Assembly: GCF_019393635.1 (NCBI RefSeq)
Contig: NC_057861.1
Coordinates: 80,173,327 to 80,237,326 of the forward strand
Source of the DNA: Dromiciops gliroides
Taxonomy: Eukaryota; Chordata; Mammalia; Microbiotheria; Microbiotheriidae
Length of the DNA stretch: 64,000 nt
Direction: 5' to 3'
Below, in pieces: positions 36,051 to 46,951 of this stretch. Under the pieces are notes generated by a model. That model made no database searches. It was given only the letters and a program-made list of their open reading frames with translations, and had not been told where the DNA came from. The first letter of the stretch is position 1. Every line of letters starts with the position of its first letter. Position numbers and translations under genes: made by a program.

Positions 36051-37480
36051 GGCTCTTGAATATGTTACTTTGAGCTCAGACTCCATCCTATGTATACCTA
36101 GTCTAATACAGACACCCTTCTTACATCAGCCATTAGTTCCAGAGCACCTTTCTTTGGCCTCTAAGCTTCACAGCATTCTGTGGTGTTTCAGAGCCTATCT
36201 TCAACAAGGTCCAATTCCCACTGCTACCTCCTGTCTCCTGAATGATCTCTCCTGGGCTGCACCAGGACCTGCTTCTGTCTGCTGGGCATCTGGCCTTCAG
36301 AGGCCATATAGGAGATGACATCACTATCTGACAACAAGGCTGTACCTCAAATAGCCTAACATCTTGCTTTTCTCAATGGGCCTATCTCTAACCATTGATA
36401 CTCTGCCTGGGCTCATTCCTCAATGACTATTATGTTCCCACTTCCTCAGATTTTTCTCTTGATGCTGATTCTGATCCCGAGGCTGCAGAAGACAAACCTT
36501 GTTATCCATTCCCAGCTGCTTTTTTCTCTCACTCCTATGCTGCTTAACCCTACTATATAAACATACCACTCCAGATCTACCTGCCCCTTTCACTGTGCTC
36601 CATGGAAGGTCTGCTTTGTAATTAGCAAATTTATTTTCATCTTAACCCTTTCCCTTTCTCAGTCCTACCATCTCCCAGAAGAGATCTGCCTCTTTTCTGC
36701 CTGCAACTCTATTCAACTTTTCTGAATTAGGAATGGGCTGAGATGCTAAAACCTCTGATGTAAGAAGATTATTTTGGCAGCTGCTTAGAGGATGGACTAG
36801 AATGGGAGAAATCTGAGGCAGAGAGTGACATGAGAGTCTTGAGGATGGATGAAAAGGTCTGGAGTAGCCACTGTAGTGAGTAGCATGGTGAATCAATTAG
36901 GGAGCTATAAAAGGATTGCCTTACTGCATTTACTAAGGGTCCAGTTGAGATTGTGTAACACAAATTATTTTCTTTAGCTTTAAGTGAATAGCAGCGAAGG
37001 CAGGAGATGGTGAAAATGATTGATTTAAGCAGGGCTCCTGGGCCATTTGTCTCTTCATTTCTGATCAGCTTGCACATGCCTTAGAATGGACCCTACACTC
37101 TTATGTTCTAGATTTCTATGTAGCCTACAAACCGCTGGCATCTTTTCTTAACCATGAGTCCAAATACATATGCAATTTGCCATTTTTGCCACCTTTACAA
37201 TCAAGTTACCACATACTAAAGTACAAGCTGCTCCAATTCAAAAAGTCTCATTGAGTTCTTGGTAGAATTTCCTCTGCCTTTTCATCATCTACAATAGAAG
37301 TCGGTGCATAAACTACAACTATTTTCATAGCAGTCTTTAGGCAAATGTTCAACATAAACACAATGATCAAATTTCCAATGAAATGATGTTACTCATTATC
37401 TTAGAAATCACAAAAAACCCTCAACTCCTTCATATGCTTTGCCAAGAACTCATGAACAAATTATCTTCTTAGCATGGCAC
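36051..37480. other. Mostly unrecognised intronic sequence
   Basis: Apart from a short L2/L3-like antisense stretch at about 36770-36900, nothing recognisable. No exon of the ZNF gene could be supported here. Confidence 0.4.
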
Positions 37481-37730
37481 AGGGGAAATAACAATGACTC
37501 TGAGTCAAAGTACTTGGGTTTAAATACTGCCTGACATTTACTTGTGTGAATCTGGGCAAGTTACTTAACTTCCCTGGGCCTCAGTTTCCTCATATGTAAA
37601 TAATTATAGTAATAGCAAGCATTTATTTAGAACTTCACAAATGTTATCTCATTTGATTTGCAAAATAATGAACTAAATGTTCTCTCAGGGTCCTTCCATC
37701 CTGGATCTATGATCCTATAAACTCTATTTA
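37480..37730 (+). mobile_element. MIR-type SINE
   Basis: 'gggcctcagtttcctcatat', 'taatagcaagcatttattta' and 'tccttccatcctggatctat'. Confidence 0.65.
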
Positions 37731-37739
37731 GTTGACTTG

Positions 37740-38480
37740 CAGAATGATTGACCTAACTATCATCTTAGTCCCTCTGTTGAGTACCAGTTCTACATTACCA
37801 ACTGCCATTCCACATGGGCAGCTCATAGGCATTTCACACTGAATATGTCCAACCTTCCCATTTCTGTTAGGGCATCCATAATCCCTCTGGCCAACCAGCT
37901 TCACAACCTCCACTCTTCCCTCTCCCTGATCCTTCCCTCTAGTCAGTGGTTAAGTCTCATAGAGCTACCACCCTAGTGCAGGTCTTCATCACCTCTCACT
38001 GGGATTAATCCAACAGCTTCTAACTGGTCTCCATATTACTCTCCCCTTTCCAACTGATCCTTCACAGAGATGTCAAGTTGATATCCTTAAAATACAGGTC
38101 TGACCTTGTCACTTCACTACTCAACAAGCTCCACAGCCTCCCTATTGCCTCTAAGATAAAACAAAAACTCCTTCAGCATTTCAAGACCTTCACGACCCAG
38201 CTCCAGCTCTAGCTTACCACCATTACAAGCTAACTGCAAAATTTTCTCTTTGTGTACTCTATGTCCCAGACAAACTGGCTTACTCACTCTTCCTCATGTA
38301 TAACATTATAATCTCATCTCTCTTTCTTTGCACAGTCAGTAACCCAGAGTTTATACTTGTTCCTCATCTGCACTTTTTACAATTCCTATCTTCCTTCAAG
38401 GTTCAACTCAAGAACCACCTTCCTCCCAGGAGAAAGAGTGATGCTTGGAGTCTGAATCAGTACCTAAACAAGTTTAAATA
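37740..38480 (+). mobile_element. L2/L3-type LINE, sense
   Basis: Sense ORF2 tail phrases: 'ctggtctccatattactctc', 'tccacagcctccctattgcc', and 'cttcaaggttcaactcaaga'. Confidence 0.7.
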
Positions 38481-38489
38481 AAGGGCTTA

Positions 38490-39230
38490 TCAGCAAAAAA
38501 ACACCTGGAATACTGAAATTAAAGGGAATAAGATAGACCAGGAAACCGAATGCAGGATCAGGAATTCCAGCAGAGGTATACAGGACTGGATCAAATAGCA
38601 AGATATAGACAGTCTTGTCAAACTAACCATTTGTCTGAGAGAAAGAAAAAGGCTCGGTACAAGTACTATCACCTATATGAGACCTTTTCTTGTACTAAAA
38701 TAACCATGAGCTGGACACTACAGTATCTGGCAAGGTTCCCCTCAGAATTGGTCTAGTTTGGGAAGCTTTTCTATTTTAGTAGAACCTATCAGAGCTGATA
38801 TTTTTCTGGCAAAACCAGAGAGCCCTGAGTCATGTTGGTGGCATGATATGGTATCCAAGGAGGACTTCGGAGAAGGTAATGGATACATTAACAAACCCAT
38901 AATAAACCTCTGTGAACATTAATTTGCATATGTAGTAAAGAATCAAAGACTCTAACATATCACATACTCAAATTAATTGAAGAAAATTGTGAGTAAGTGC
39001 TTTGTGGGTGAAAAAGACATTAGAATATCTTGCTAAGAACAGAGGAAGAGACAAATAAATACATTAGTTTAGATGAATGAGTAAAAGCCAAAAAGAAAAA
39101 AATAGCAAAACAAAACTGACAACACCAAACCCAGAAACCAAATACCAAATCATAGAACAAGTTTATGAAATCCTGCCATAAAGAAGAGAGCCAATATATG
39201 GCAATGAATGAGTGAACTGAAGTTTATTAA
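38490..39230. other. Unrecognised AT-rich intronic sequence
   Basis: No repeat or exon seen. Confidence 0.4.
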
Positions 39231-39237
39231 AGTCCTA

Positions 39238-39762
39238 TGTGGTAAAAAGTTTTAACAGTCGGTTAGCGATAATGGAGAGACGCCAGTTTTTTAAGGACCA
39301 CCCTTTCAGGGAGGAGTCCGACGGCATAAGCTACGAATGCCAGTCCGCCTGCTGAGCACTCCACTTCCGAGGTGCGAGCTTAAAAGGCAAGGAGAGAATG
39401 GAAGTGGGATCTCTTTCCTGCTCTGCTGGTACCCTGGCTGCGCTGCACAGACGCTGACTGGAGTTCGACTCGGCCCGGCTCACAGTTAGCAGCACGCGCC
39501 TGACACGGCTCTCCCCCTCAAAGGTGGCCTTGGGCTTTTGGTGAGTTTTATATGGAATATAGACTAAGCTTAGACTTAAGACTATTTGGTTTGTATTTCT
39601 ACTTTCCTATCCCTCTAATCAACATCACCTGGTAACTACCACACAATAAAAGCTCTAACTAGAAAACCAGAAGCTTCTTCCATTTACTAGTCTGGGAGAT
39701 AAATTAAGGGAAAGGTTAAAGAGGGGAGATTTATGATCTAATATCCAATTTTAAATCTCACA
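39238..39762 (+). mobile_element. Solo LTR of an endogenous retrovirus (class I-like)
   Basis: A 525-bp unit from TGTGGTAAAAAG to TTTAAATCTCACA, with a 4-bp duplication ccta at 39234-39237 and 39763-39766. It carries a TTAAAAGG box near 39380, a GC-rich middle, AATAAA near 39644 and a U5-like end. The TG...CA ends and 4-bp duplication fit a gammaretrovirus-type (ERV1) LTR. No internal retroviral part is present. It lies in the ZNF first intron, opposite to the gene. Confidence 0.75.
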
Positions 39763-40024
39763 CCTACAAGTTGTCTGTAGCCTCCAAATATGGTTCACTT
39801 TAGGGTGTACATTTCTATCCAATGAGAGTGAAGATTCACTAATTTGCTATCCTCTTCCACCCTCATCTCCATTTCTGGGGGAGGGAGGTAACGTAAGGAT
39901 GAAAGCAACCTACATTTTGGACAGGAACAAAACTTTCAATTAGGCAATTTTAGAATCTATGAAACAAATATATTGAAAAGGAACTGAAACAGGCTAAACC
40001 TAAGTGAACCAAAAACAGCAGTCA

Positions 40025-40190
40025 AAAGATTAAGCTGAACATCCTGACAGGGAATCAAAAGACCTGGTATCTAGTAATGGCTTTGCCCTAAATCCCTGCA
40101 TGTCTGTGGGAAATTCCTTTCACTTCTCAGTCCCAGCTTCCTCATATATGAGAAAAAGAAACATATTGAACTAGATGATTTCTAAGACCA
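40025..40190 (+). mobile_element. MIR/Mon1-type SINE
   Basis: 'gacagggaatcaaaagacct', then 'cttcctcatatatgag' in MIR order; diverged. Confidence 0.55.
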
Positions 40191-40453
40191 GGGGGCTGAG
40201 TACCATGTTGGTGATCATGGAGGAGCAGACTCCTGAGGATGAAGCCTAAGGGATCTCCTTCATGAAGGGAAGCTGAAGGCAAAGAGAGAAGGCATGGAAC
40301 TCTGAGAAGTCTCCAACCCACGAGTCCTTATGGCTTCCTGTTCTCATTAACAGGGGAACCTGAGGATAAAGAAAATTGAAGTAAGTCAAGACAAAAGAGA
40401 AAAATGATCATTCAGCTAAAACTTCTAATGCTAAATTATCCCTCAGCAATAAT

Positions 40454-40486
40454 GGGATGGGGATGGGAATGGGAACGGGGATGGGG
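40454..40486 (+). other. Predicted G-quadruplex motif
   Basis: Six runs of three or four G separated by 2-3 bases (GGG AT GGGG AT GGG AAT GGG AAC GGGG AT GGGG), derived from a GGGATG-type tandem repeat. Confidence 0.8.
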
Positions 40487-40499
40487 AGAATGGAGGAAT

Positions 40500-40710
40500 G
40501 TGGTAGCATAGGGGTGCTAGAACTAGCATTAGGAAGACTGGCTGGGATTAGCTGTGGGCAAGTGACAACATCTCCAAACCTTAGTTCCTCATCTATCAAT
40601 TAGGGATAATACCTGTAATATCTACTTCACAAGGTTGTTGTGATGCTTAGGATATATACTAAATACTTCAAAAACCTTAAAAGTCTTGTATAAACATCAG
40701 CCATTATTAC
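40500..40710 (+). mobile_element. MIR/Mon1-type SINE
   Basis: 'agaactagcattaggaagac', 'ttagttcctcatctatcaat' and 'atctacttcacaaggttgtt'. Confidence 0.65.
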
Positions 40711-40759
40711 TACCAAAGCATTGGAAGAGGTGTTTGCAAAGAGATTTTTATGTTCTCCT

Positions 40760-40960
40760 CCACTTTATACCTATTGAAAGCCTACCCACCCTTCAAAATC
40801 CCCCTCAAACGCTAGCTTCTGAGTGAAGCCCTTAATGATCTCCTAAGTCAAACATGTCTTTCTTTTTCCTGGCCCTTATACAACACTGTATCTAACACAT
40901 TTATCTTCTGCTTTGTATGACAGTTCTGCATCTCTTTTCTACAACAGAGCTATAATTGAT
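40760..40960 (+). mobile_element. L2-type LINE fragment
   Basis: 'acccttcaaaatccccctca' and 'cttctgagtgaagcccttaa' match the sense L2 3' region. Confidence 0.55.
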
Positions 40961-41069
40961 TGACTTTATGATAGCAGTTTAGCGATGAACCTGTGATTTC
41001 ATTCATATAGAGAATCCCAGGTGAAGAAAATCTCTACAAGCAGGCCACTTCTCTGCACAAAGAGCTTCC

Positions 41070-41290
41070 TAGAAAATTCAAAGGTTAAGTGACTTGCCAG
41101 AGGTCACACAGCCAGTACATATCAGAGGCAGGGCTGGGATCCAAGTCATCCTTGGCTTTGAGACCATATCTCTAGCCACCTCACCAAGCTGCCTTTCATT
41201 AACAGTTCACATTGTCTGTTACCTTGTTTAAATCTCATAAGAATTCTATGAGAGTGGCAATGTGTTACTATACCCATTTACAGGTCCAAA
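41070..41290 (-). mobile_element. MIR-type SINE, antisense
   Basis: 'gttaagtgacttgccagagg' and 'tcacacagccagtacatatc' in antisense order; the part beyond 41200 is uncertain. Confidence 0.6.
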
Positions 41291-41742
41291 GAAGCCCTAA
41301 GAACCCACAGCTACTAAGTGGAAGAGCATAGCTCTTTCATGTCCAAGTATAAGAGTCTTGGGAGTCTCTTAAGAGAACATGTGCCACCATCTCATTTAAT
41401 CCCAAATAGGGTTCAGCCTACTTCTTTACACATAATAGTGTATTTTAAAATATTAATTTGACTGAAATACTGGCTTGGAAAATAAGCAAGATCTCTGGCT
41501 TTTATAGACAGTAATGATTCGTTATTTTGCACTTCTGTTAATCCTCCCATAGAAACTTCAAAGTGACCTTTGAAACGTCCCTCTTTCATCCCTCAAAATC
41601 TTTTGTCTTTCTTAGAGGTGTTGCTTCTGTCGTCTTGATGACCAACTGTACCCTGCTTCTTATCAAGTAATCATATAATGCTCTAATTTTTCCACAGTTT
41701 TATGATTTAAATCTCATCTTCCAAAAAATCCTATAAATTCTT

Positions 41743-41908
41743 TTTTTTTTTTTTTTTGGAATTTTTTTTTTTTTGGTGAGGCAATTGGGGTTAAGTGACT
41801 TGCCCAAGGTCACACAGCTAGTGTCAAGTGTCTGAGGCTAGATTTGAACTCAGGTCCTCCTGAATCCAGGGCCAGTGCTCTATCCATTGCACCACCTAGC
41901 TGCCCCCC
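41743..41908 (-). mobile_element. tRNA-head/MIR-core marsupial SINE
   Basis: Subfamily B copy with a very long T tract. Exact duplication ctataaattctt at 41731-41742 and 41909-41920. Confidence 0.96.
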
Positions 41909-42529
41909 CTATAAATTCTTAAAGGGCAGGGATGCTCATCTTAGACATCAGCCTGGATCTTCCTTCCCCCCACGCAAATGGCACATTCCAAGTGCTCTGT
42001 ATAAAACTCAGAAATATTTGTTGTACTGAATCATAATTAAGACACTTGCTTTCTTGAAAGCAAGTTAGCATTTGGGACATAAAAACTGAATTATTCTTGC
42101 AAAAATATAATCCCGAGATATAGTTTTAAAACCCCACCGATCATTCTGAACAAAGCAGTGTGCCTTTTTACTGGGGCAGATCCCAAGGTTAAAGTCACGT
42201 GCCCTGCCCTCAGGAGGCTGACTGCAGGAAGAGCAGCAAAGTTCAAACATCAAGGCTGCCAGAGACAGGGATGGGCTGGAAGAGGGGCCGTTTCTGAAGT
42301 GCAAACCATCTCTTTCCCTGAGCAGATGAATCCTAGTTTAAAGTTAAAAGGGGTGGGAGATGGGGGATTAAAGAGATGATGAAATTTGGGTAGAGGGGTG
42401 AGCCGGCTCCGAGGGTGTGTTTCCCTTGACAATGAGGGCTTTGGGGGGGGGGGAGGAAATGTCCATCACTTCAGGCACCAATGGGGCTTCTGCTTTGAGT
42501 CCATGAGAGCAGAAACCATCAGTCCGAGG

Positions 42530-42960
42530 GTGTGACGTACAAGGACGCGAAGCCATTGTCCTCCCCACGGGCCAGAGAAGGGCGCGGCAGGGACTTGCGA
42601 AAGAACTCGCCGGGCCGGGCAGGCCCGAGCTGAGGACGGACCGGGCTGTGGGAATCGTGGCCACAGTCAAGGCCATAGGTCTCGGCGCGCGCGACTTCGA
42701 GGAAAGGAGTCAGCGCCGTACGCTGTGTCCTCCCCTCTCTCAGGCTCGCGTCCCTGCGGGCCTCAGGGGCGCGGGACCAGATCCGCTCACCTGCCGGACA
42801 GCCAGGGCCCCGGAGCGGAAGTGCCTAGGGTCTCTCGGCCCGCCCACGCTTCCGGGGACGCTCTAGGAAGCCCGCCGCCTGGGAGGGCGTCTCGTTAGTC
42901 GGCCCGATGGGAAGACTCGAGTTGGCTGGGGTGTTGCTGGGCACTGCTTCCGCTCCACGT
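42530..42960 (-). promoter_or_regulatory. CpG-rich promoter of the KRAB-ZNF gene
   Basis: CpG-dense block, unlike its AT-rich surroundings, with ETS/GABP-type sites (GGAAGT near 42819, CTTCCGG near 42849). KRAB-ZNF genes usually start in such islands. It lies 11.5 kb upstream of the KRAB-A exon on the minus strand. Confidence 0.7.
42791..42870 (-). other. Probable non-coding exon 1 of the KRAB-ZNF gene
   Basis: On the minus strand a consensus donor CAG|GTGAGC has its boundary between 42791 and 42790. Upstream lies GC-rich sequence with the ETS-type site TTCCGGGG, a usual setting for a KRAB-ZNF leader exon. The transcription start (about 42870) is inferred. The exon contains no ATG in a useful frame that I could identify. 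Confidence 0.6.
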
Positions 42961-43202
42961 TGAAAGGAGGGGGCATGGAGCGGAACTGCAGCCCATGCCC
43001 CAAGTGTTTCCTTTCTTCGAAATAGTCCTGCATCCCAGAAAGTAGCCTCTAGTGCTACTTTGGCCTCAGCCTCGAGTGTACCCGAAGAAATATAACTTAA
43101 CCTAGGTCTTGAAAGATAGTGACCCGAGGAAGCGCGATTGTTCCTCACAGTAATGGAAAGAGTTCTGGGTTCGAAATCGGGAACCCAGGATTCAAACCCA
43201 CT

Positions 43203-43445
43203 TCCCAGGCAGCGAGGCGGTGTAAGTGGATAGAGCGCTGGGCCTGGAGTCAGCAACACCGGAGTTCAGCTCTAGCTTTAGATCCTTGCTAAGTGTGTAT
43301 CCCTGGGCGAGTCAACTAACTTGTCTGCCTCAGTTTCTTCAACTGTAAAATGCTCGTAATAATAGTACCTATCAAAAGAGGTATGTGTAAAGCACTTACT
43401 TTGCACAGTGCCTAGGACACAGGGTGCTTTATTTATGTTTGTTTC
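43203..43445 (+). mobile_element. MIR/Mon1-type SINE, full length
   Basis: tRNA-like head 'gtaagtggatagagcgctgg', core, 'gcctcagtttcttcaactgt' and LINE-like tail. Confidence 0.85.
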
Positions 43446-43449
43446 CTTC

Positions 43450-43675
43450 CTTGGACTTAACTAGCTGTGTAATTAGTATAAACAGAGGCTGAAAAACTGA
43501 CTTGTGCGGCATATTTGAACTTGGGTATGACCCTAGGCTCAACACCGTCTGCTGGGTCTCTGAGCAACCTTTCACTCTGGACTCTCTAAGCCTTAGTTTC
43601 CTCATCTACAAAATGAGGATAGTGGTATTTATACTTCCTAACTCAGGGGGCTTATAAGGAAGCTTTCTGTAAATC
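43450..43675 (+). mobile_element. MIR-type SINE, diverged
   Basis: 'ccttagtttcctcatctaca' and 'aaatgaggatagtggtattt' in MIR order, abutting the preceding Mon1 copy. Confidence 0.65.
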
Positions 43676-43676
43676 T

Positions 43677-43830
43677 CCCCCCCCCCCCCCCCCCCCCGGG
43701 GCAATGAGGGTTAAGTGACTTGCCCAGGGTCACACAGCTAGTAAGTGTCAAGTGTCTGAGGCTTGATTTGAACTCAGGTCCTCCTGAATCCAGGGTCTAT
43801 GCTTTATCCACTGCAGCCAACTAGCTGCCC
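43677..43830 (-). mobile_element. SINE with a homopolymer C/G tail
   Basis: Minus-strand SINE whose tail side is an uninterrupted run of 21 C (43677-43697), which is poly-G in SINE sense, in place of poly-A. Body and head are otherwise normal. No duplication found. Confidence 0.9.
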
Positions 43831-43837
43831 TTCCCAT

Positions 43838-44762
43838 TTTATTTTTTAACATTTTTTTGCTTTCAAATTTCCCACCTTCCAGCACTTCCCCACCCACTGA
43901 GAAGGCAAGCACATTAAACCCCTTATATATGTAAAGTCTACATTAGCCATGTTGCCAAAAAAAAAAAGACAAGAAAACAACAAAGTGAAAAATATGCCTC
44001 AATCTACATTCGGAATTCATCAGTTCTCTCTATGGATATGACTATCATTTTTTATTATAAGTCCTTTGGAACTTTTTATTTTCAACTGTATGATTGTACC
44101 TTTTTGAATATAGTGGGGTTTTTTCCCAATTACATGTAAAGATAGTTTTCAACATTCATTTTTTTTTTGTGAGCCAATTGGGGTTAAGTGACTTGCCCAG
44201 GGTCACACAGCCAGTAAGTGTTAAGTGTCTGAGGCCGGATTTGAACTCAGGTCCTCCTGACTCCAGGGCCAGTACTCTATCCACTGTGCCATCTAGCTGC
44301 CCCCAACATTCATTTTTTAAATAAGACTTTGAGTTCCAAATGTTTCCTCTCTAACCGCTCCCTACCCACCTTGGCAATAGGTTATACATGTGCAATCATT
44401 TTCACATTAGTCACGTTATGAAAGACAAAACAGAGAAACAACAAAAGGGAAAAGCCACGGGGGTGGGGCGGCAGGGAGAAGGGATGGTATGCTTTGATCT
44501 GCATTCAGACTCCATAGTTCTTTCTCAGGCTGTGGAGAGCATTTTCCATCATGAGTGTTTTGGAATTGTCTTCTATCATTGTATTGCTGAGAAGAGTTAA
44601 ATCAATCATAGTTGATCATCACACAATGTTGCTGTTACTGTGTCAAATGTTCTGGTTCTCACGTCACTCAGCATCAGTGGAATTGTCTTGATTATTGTAC
44701 TGATCAGAGTAGCTGCCATGGTTGATTATCCCTACAATATTGCTGTTACTGTATACAATGTT
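43838..44762 (-). mobile_element. L1 3' ends, two antisense fragments
   Basis: 43838-44100 and about 44101-44762 each start from an L1 3' UTR ('gagaaggcaagcacattaaa'; 'caattacatgtaaagatagt') and run toward ORF2. Both are diverged. A SINE splits the second at 44165-44304. Confidence 0.7.
44165..44304 (-). mobile_element. tRNA-head/MIR-core marsupial SINE
   Basis: Subfamily A copy. Exact duplication aacattcatttttt at 44151-44164 and 44305-44318. Confidence 0.96.
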
Positions 44763-44774
44763 AAAGCATCTTTT

Positions 44775-44943
44775 TTTTTTAAAGGACAATTGAATTTTTT
44801 TTTTTGGTAAGGAAATTGGGGTCAAATGACTTGCCCAAGGTCACACAGCTAGTTAAAGTGTCACGTGTCTGAGGCTTGATTTGAACTCAGGTCCTCCTGA
44901 ATCCAGGGCCAGTGCTTTATCCACTGTGCCACCTAGCTGCCCC
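44775..44943 (-). mobile_element. SINE, first of a same-site pair
   Basis: Bounded by taaagcatctttt at 44762-44774 and 44944-44956. The second boundary is also the first boundary of the next SINE. Confidence 0.95.
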
Positions 44944-44956
44944 TAAAGCATCTTTT

Positions 44957-45126
44957 GTTTTTGTTTTTTTTTTGTTTTTTTGTTTTTTGCAGGACAATGG
45001 GGGTTAAGTGACTTGCCCAGGGTCACACAGCTAGTAAGTGTCAAGTGTCTGAAGCTGGATTTGAACTCAGGTCCTCCTGAATCCAGGGCTGGTGCTTTAT
45101 CCACTGCGCCACCTAGCTGCCCCCCC
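44957..45126 (-). mobile_element. SINE, second of a same-site pair
   Basis: Bounded by taaagcatctttt (44944-44956) and taaagcatgtttt (45127-45139). Same orientation as its neighbour; tail of TTTTTG units. Confidence 0.95.
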
Positions 45127-45642
45127 TAAAGCATGTTTTAATAAAGAAATTTTGCTACAATTCACTAGGTTTGGGCATCTTATCTGTAAAACTTTTTATT
45201 TCAGTGAAGGGAAACATTGGTAAATCAAGATTAAGGTACTCTTGGTTCTCCTTGTACCTCTGGCAGCTCCTTTTTAATCTTTGCTGAATTTTTATCTTTC
45301 TTCTACCTATCCCTTAAATATGGATGTCCCCAAGTTCTGTCCTCTTCTCTTCTCTCTATACTGTATCCCTCAATGACTTTATTAACTTTCATGAACTCAA
45401 TTATCATCTCTATACCGGTGACTTTCAGATCTATATATCTAGTCCTAGTCTCCTGAGCACCAGTCCTGTATCACCAACTATCTATTGGATATTTCTAACT
45501 GGATGCCCAGCAGGCATCTTAAACTCAACGTTTCCAAAACAGAACTCATCATTTCCCCTAAACCCACCCCCTCTTTCTAATTTCCCTATTTCTGTTGAGG
45601 GTATTACAGCTGTCCAGGAACCCAGATTAATAATCTTAGAGT

Positions 45643-46053
45643 TCCAGTTCTCAAAGTGTAGTATGGACCAAGGACATGTTAGGGGCCCAGGGAATCTTTC
45701 AGGGAGTCAACAAAGTCAAAATTATTTCCAGTATACTAAGAAGCTGAATTAATAAATATTTAAACAGTTTATTAATTTTAATTTCTAATATGGTAAATAT
45801 CAATAGCTATAACCCACATAAACAAAACATCTTTAGGGTTCTCAATAGTCTTTAAAAGTATAAAGGAGTTGGGCAGCTAGGTGGCACAGTGGATAAAGCA
45901 CTGGCCCTGGATTCAGGAGGACCTGAGTTCAAATCCATCCTCAGACACTTACTAGCTGTGTGACCCTGGGCAAGTCACTTAACCCTCAATGCCCTGCCCC
46001 CCCCCAAAAGAGTATAAAGGAGTCCTGAGACCAAAACATTTAAGAACTATTGC
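45643..46053. mobile_element. hAT-like DNA transposon with nested SINE
   Basis: Exact 8-bp duplication cttagagt at 45635-45642 and 46054-46061. Terminal words 'ccagttctcaaagtg' and 'ttaagaactattg' form imperfect inverted repeats. Internal 'taatatggtaaatatcaata' and 'ctataacccacataaacaaa' fit a known mammalian hAT family I cannot name surely. Confidence 0.72.
45870..46010 (+). mobile_element. tRNA-head/MIR-core marsupial SINE
   Basis: Exact 13-bp duplication agtataaaggagt at 45857-45869 and 46011-46023. The tail begins with CCCCCCCCC before AAAAG. Confidence 0.97.
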
Positions 46054-46820
46054 CTTAGAGTTATGCTTAACTCTTCACTTTCTCTCACCTATATTCCAGT
46101 CAACTACCAAGTCTTGCTCATTCTACCTCCACATTTCTAACATTTATTCTCTTCTCTCTCTTCACATGGCCACCACTCTAGGACTTTTGCAATGGCCCCT
46201 AATTGTGCTCCCTGTTTCTAGTCCCTCCTTTATACAATTCAGATTAATATTCCTAAAACAGAGTTCTGAGCACATCAGAGTCAGTAGAAAGAGGCTATGA
46301 CTGGGATTCCGAGGAGCTGGGTTGAAATCCTGTCTTTGACACTTGCTTCCTATGTTATCCTTATGTTACTTCCCAGTACTTCAGTTTCCTTGTCTGTAAA
46401 ATGAGAAGGCTTGGCCTATGTAGATTCTGAGGTCCCTTCCAGCTCAAATCTATAACCCTATGTCACTTCTCATCTAATGACTTCTTATTGTTCCAGGATA
46501 AAACATAAACTCCTCTGTAGCCTGTAGAAGTTCCCAGTGTCCTTGACCCAACTCCCATGAGCACTGTGGAATTAGGTCCTACAGAGTAAGGTTGGCTACA
46601 TTTTCCCTTCTGGGTCCTAGGGATTACCCCTGAAGGTTTGTGGAGTTTCCTTTTCTTTGCACTGGCTCAAGCTTTGATGTGTTCTTCCTAAAATCAATTG
46701 CCAATGATTGGAGCTCCAGTATCATTCAATGTTTAATGTTAATACCAGTTAATTTATATTGATATAAATTCATATCAGTTAGCTTTTACAAAGGGATATT
46801 CATTTAAAAGCTCTAGCAAG

Positions 46821-46864
46821 CTCTGACCAACAACATTCCTATAAAAGGTCAAGGCATGTATTAG
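46821..46864 (+). repeat. 44-bp exact copy of LTR promoter segment
   Basis: Identical over 44 bp to 47732-47775, including the TATAAAAGG box; the flanks differ on both sides immediately. Its surroundings (46560-46950) are otherwise unrecognised. Confidence 0.9.
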
Positions 46865-46951
46865 TACTCCTCATCCCATGTTCCTGAGGTGGCATGTCCT
46901 TATTTATAGGAGCCTCTCTCCAGGAAAGGAAGCCTCATTTACCCTTCCTAA

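Larger units (their letters stand above)
45290..46560 (+). mobile_element. L2/L3-type LINE, sense, with nested hAT-like element
   Basis: ORF2 remnants (SVLFSSLYTVSLNDF, then an LYTGDFQIYI segment matching the reverse-transcriptase region) run to 45642 and resume after 46053 with 'cagtcaactaccaagtcttg'. The element between is younger. Confidence 0.75.

Noticed and set aside
36265-36290. Possible ATG-bearing small exon of the ZNF gene on the minus strand (MPSRQKQ, followed by GTCCTG)
   Set aside because: The donor is weak and no acceptor or conserved KRAB leader supports it.
42648-43259. Open frames in the CpG island (42648-42866, 42825-43259)
   Set aside because: GC-rich DNA has few stops; no known domain, and the frames run across the probable exon 1 in both directions.
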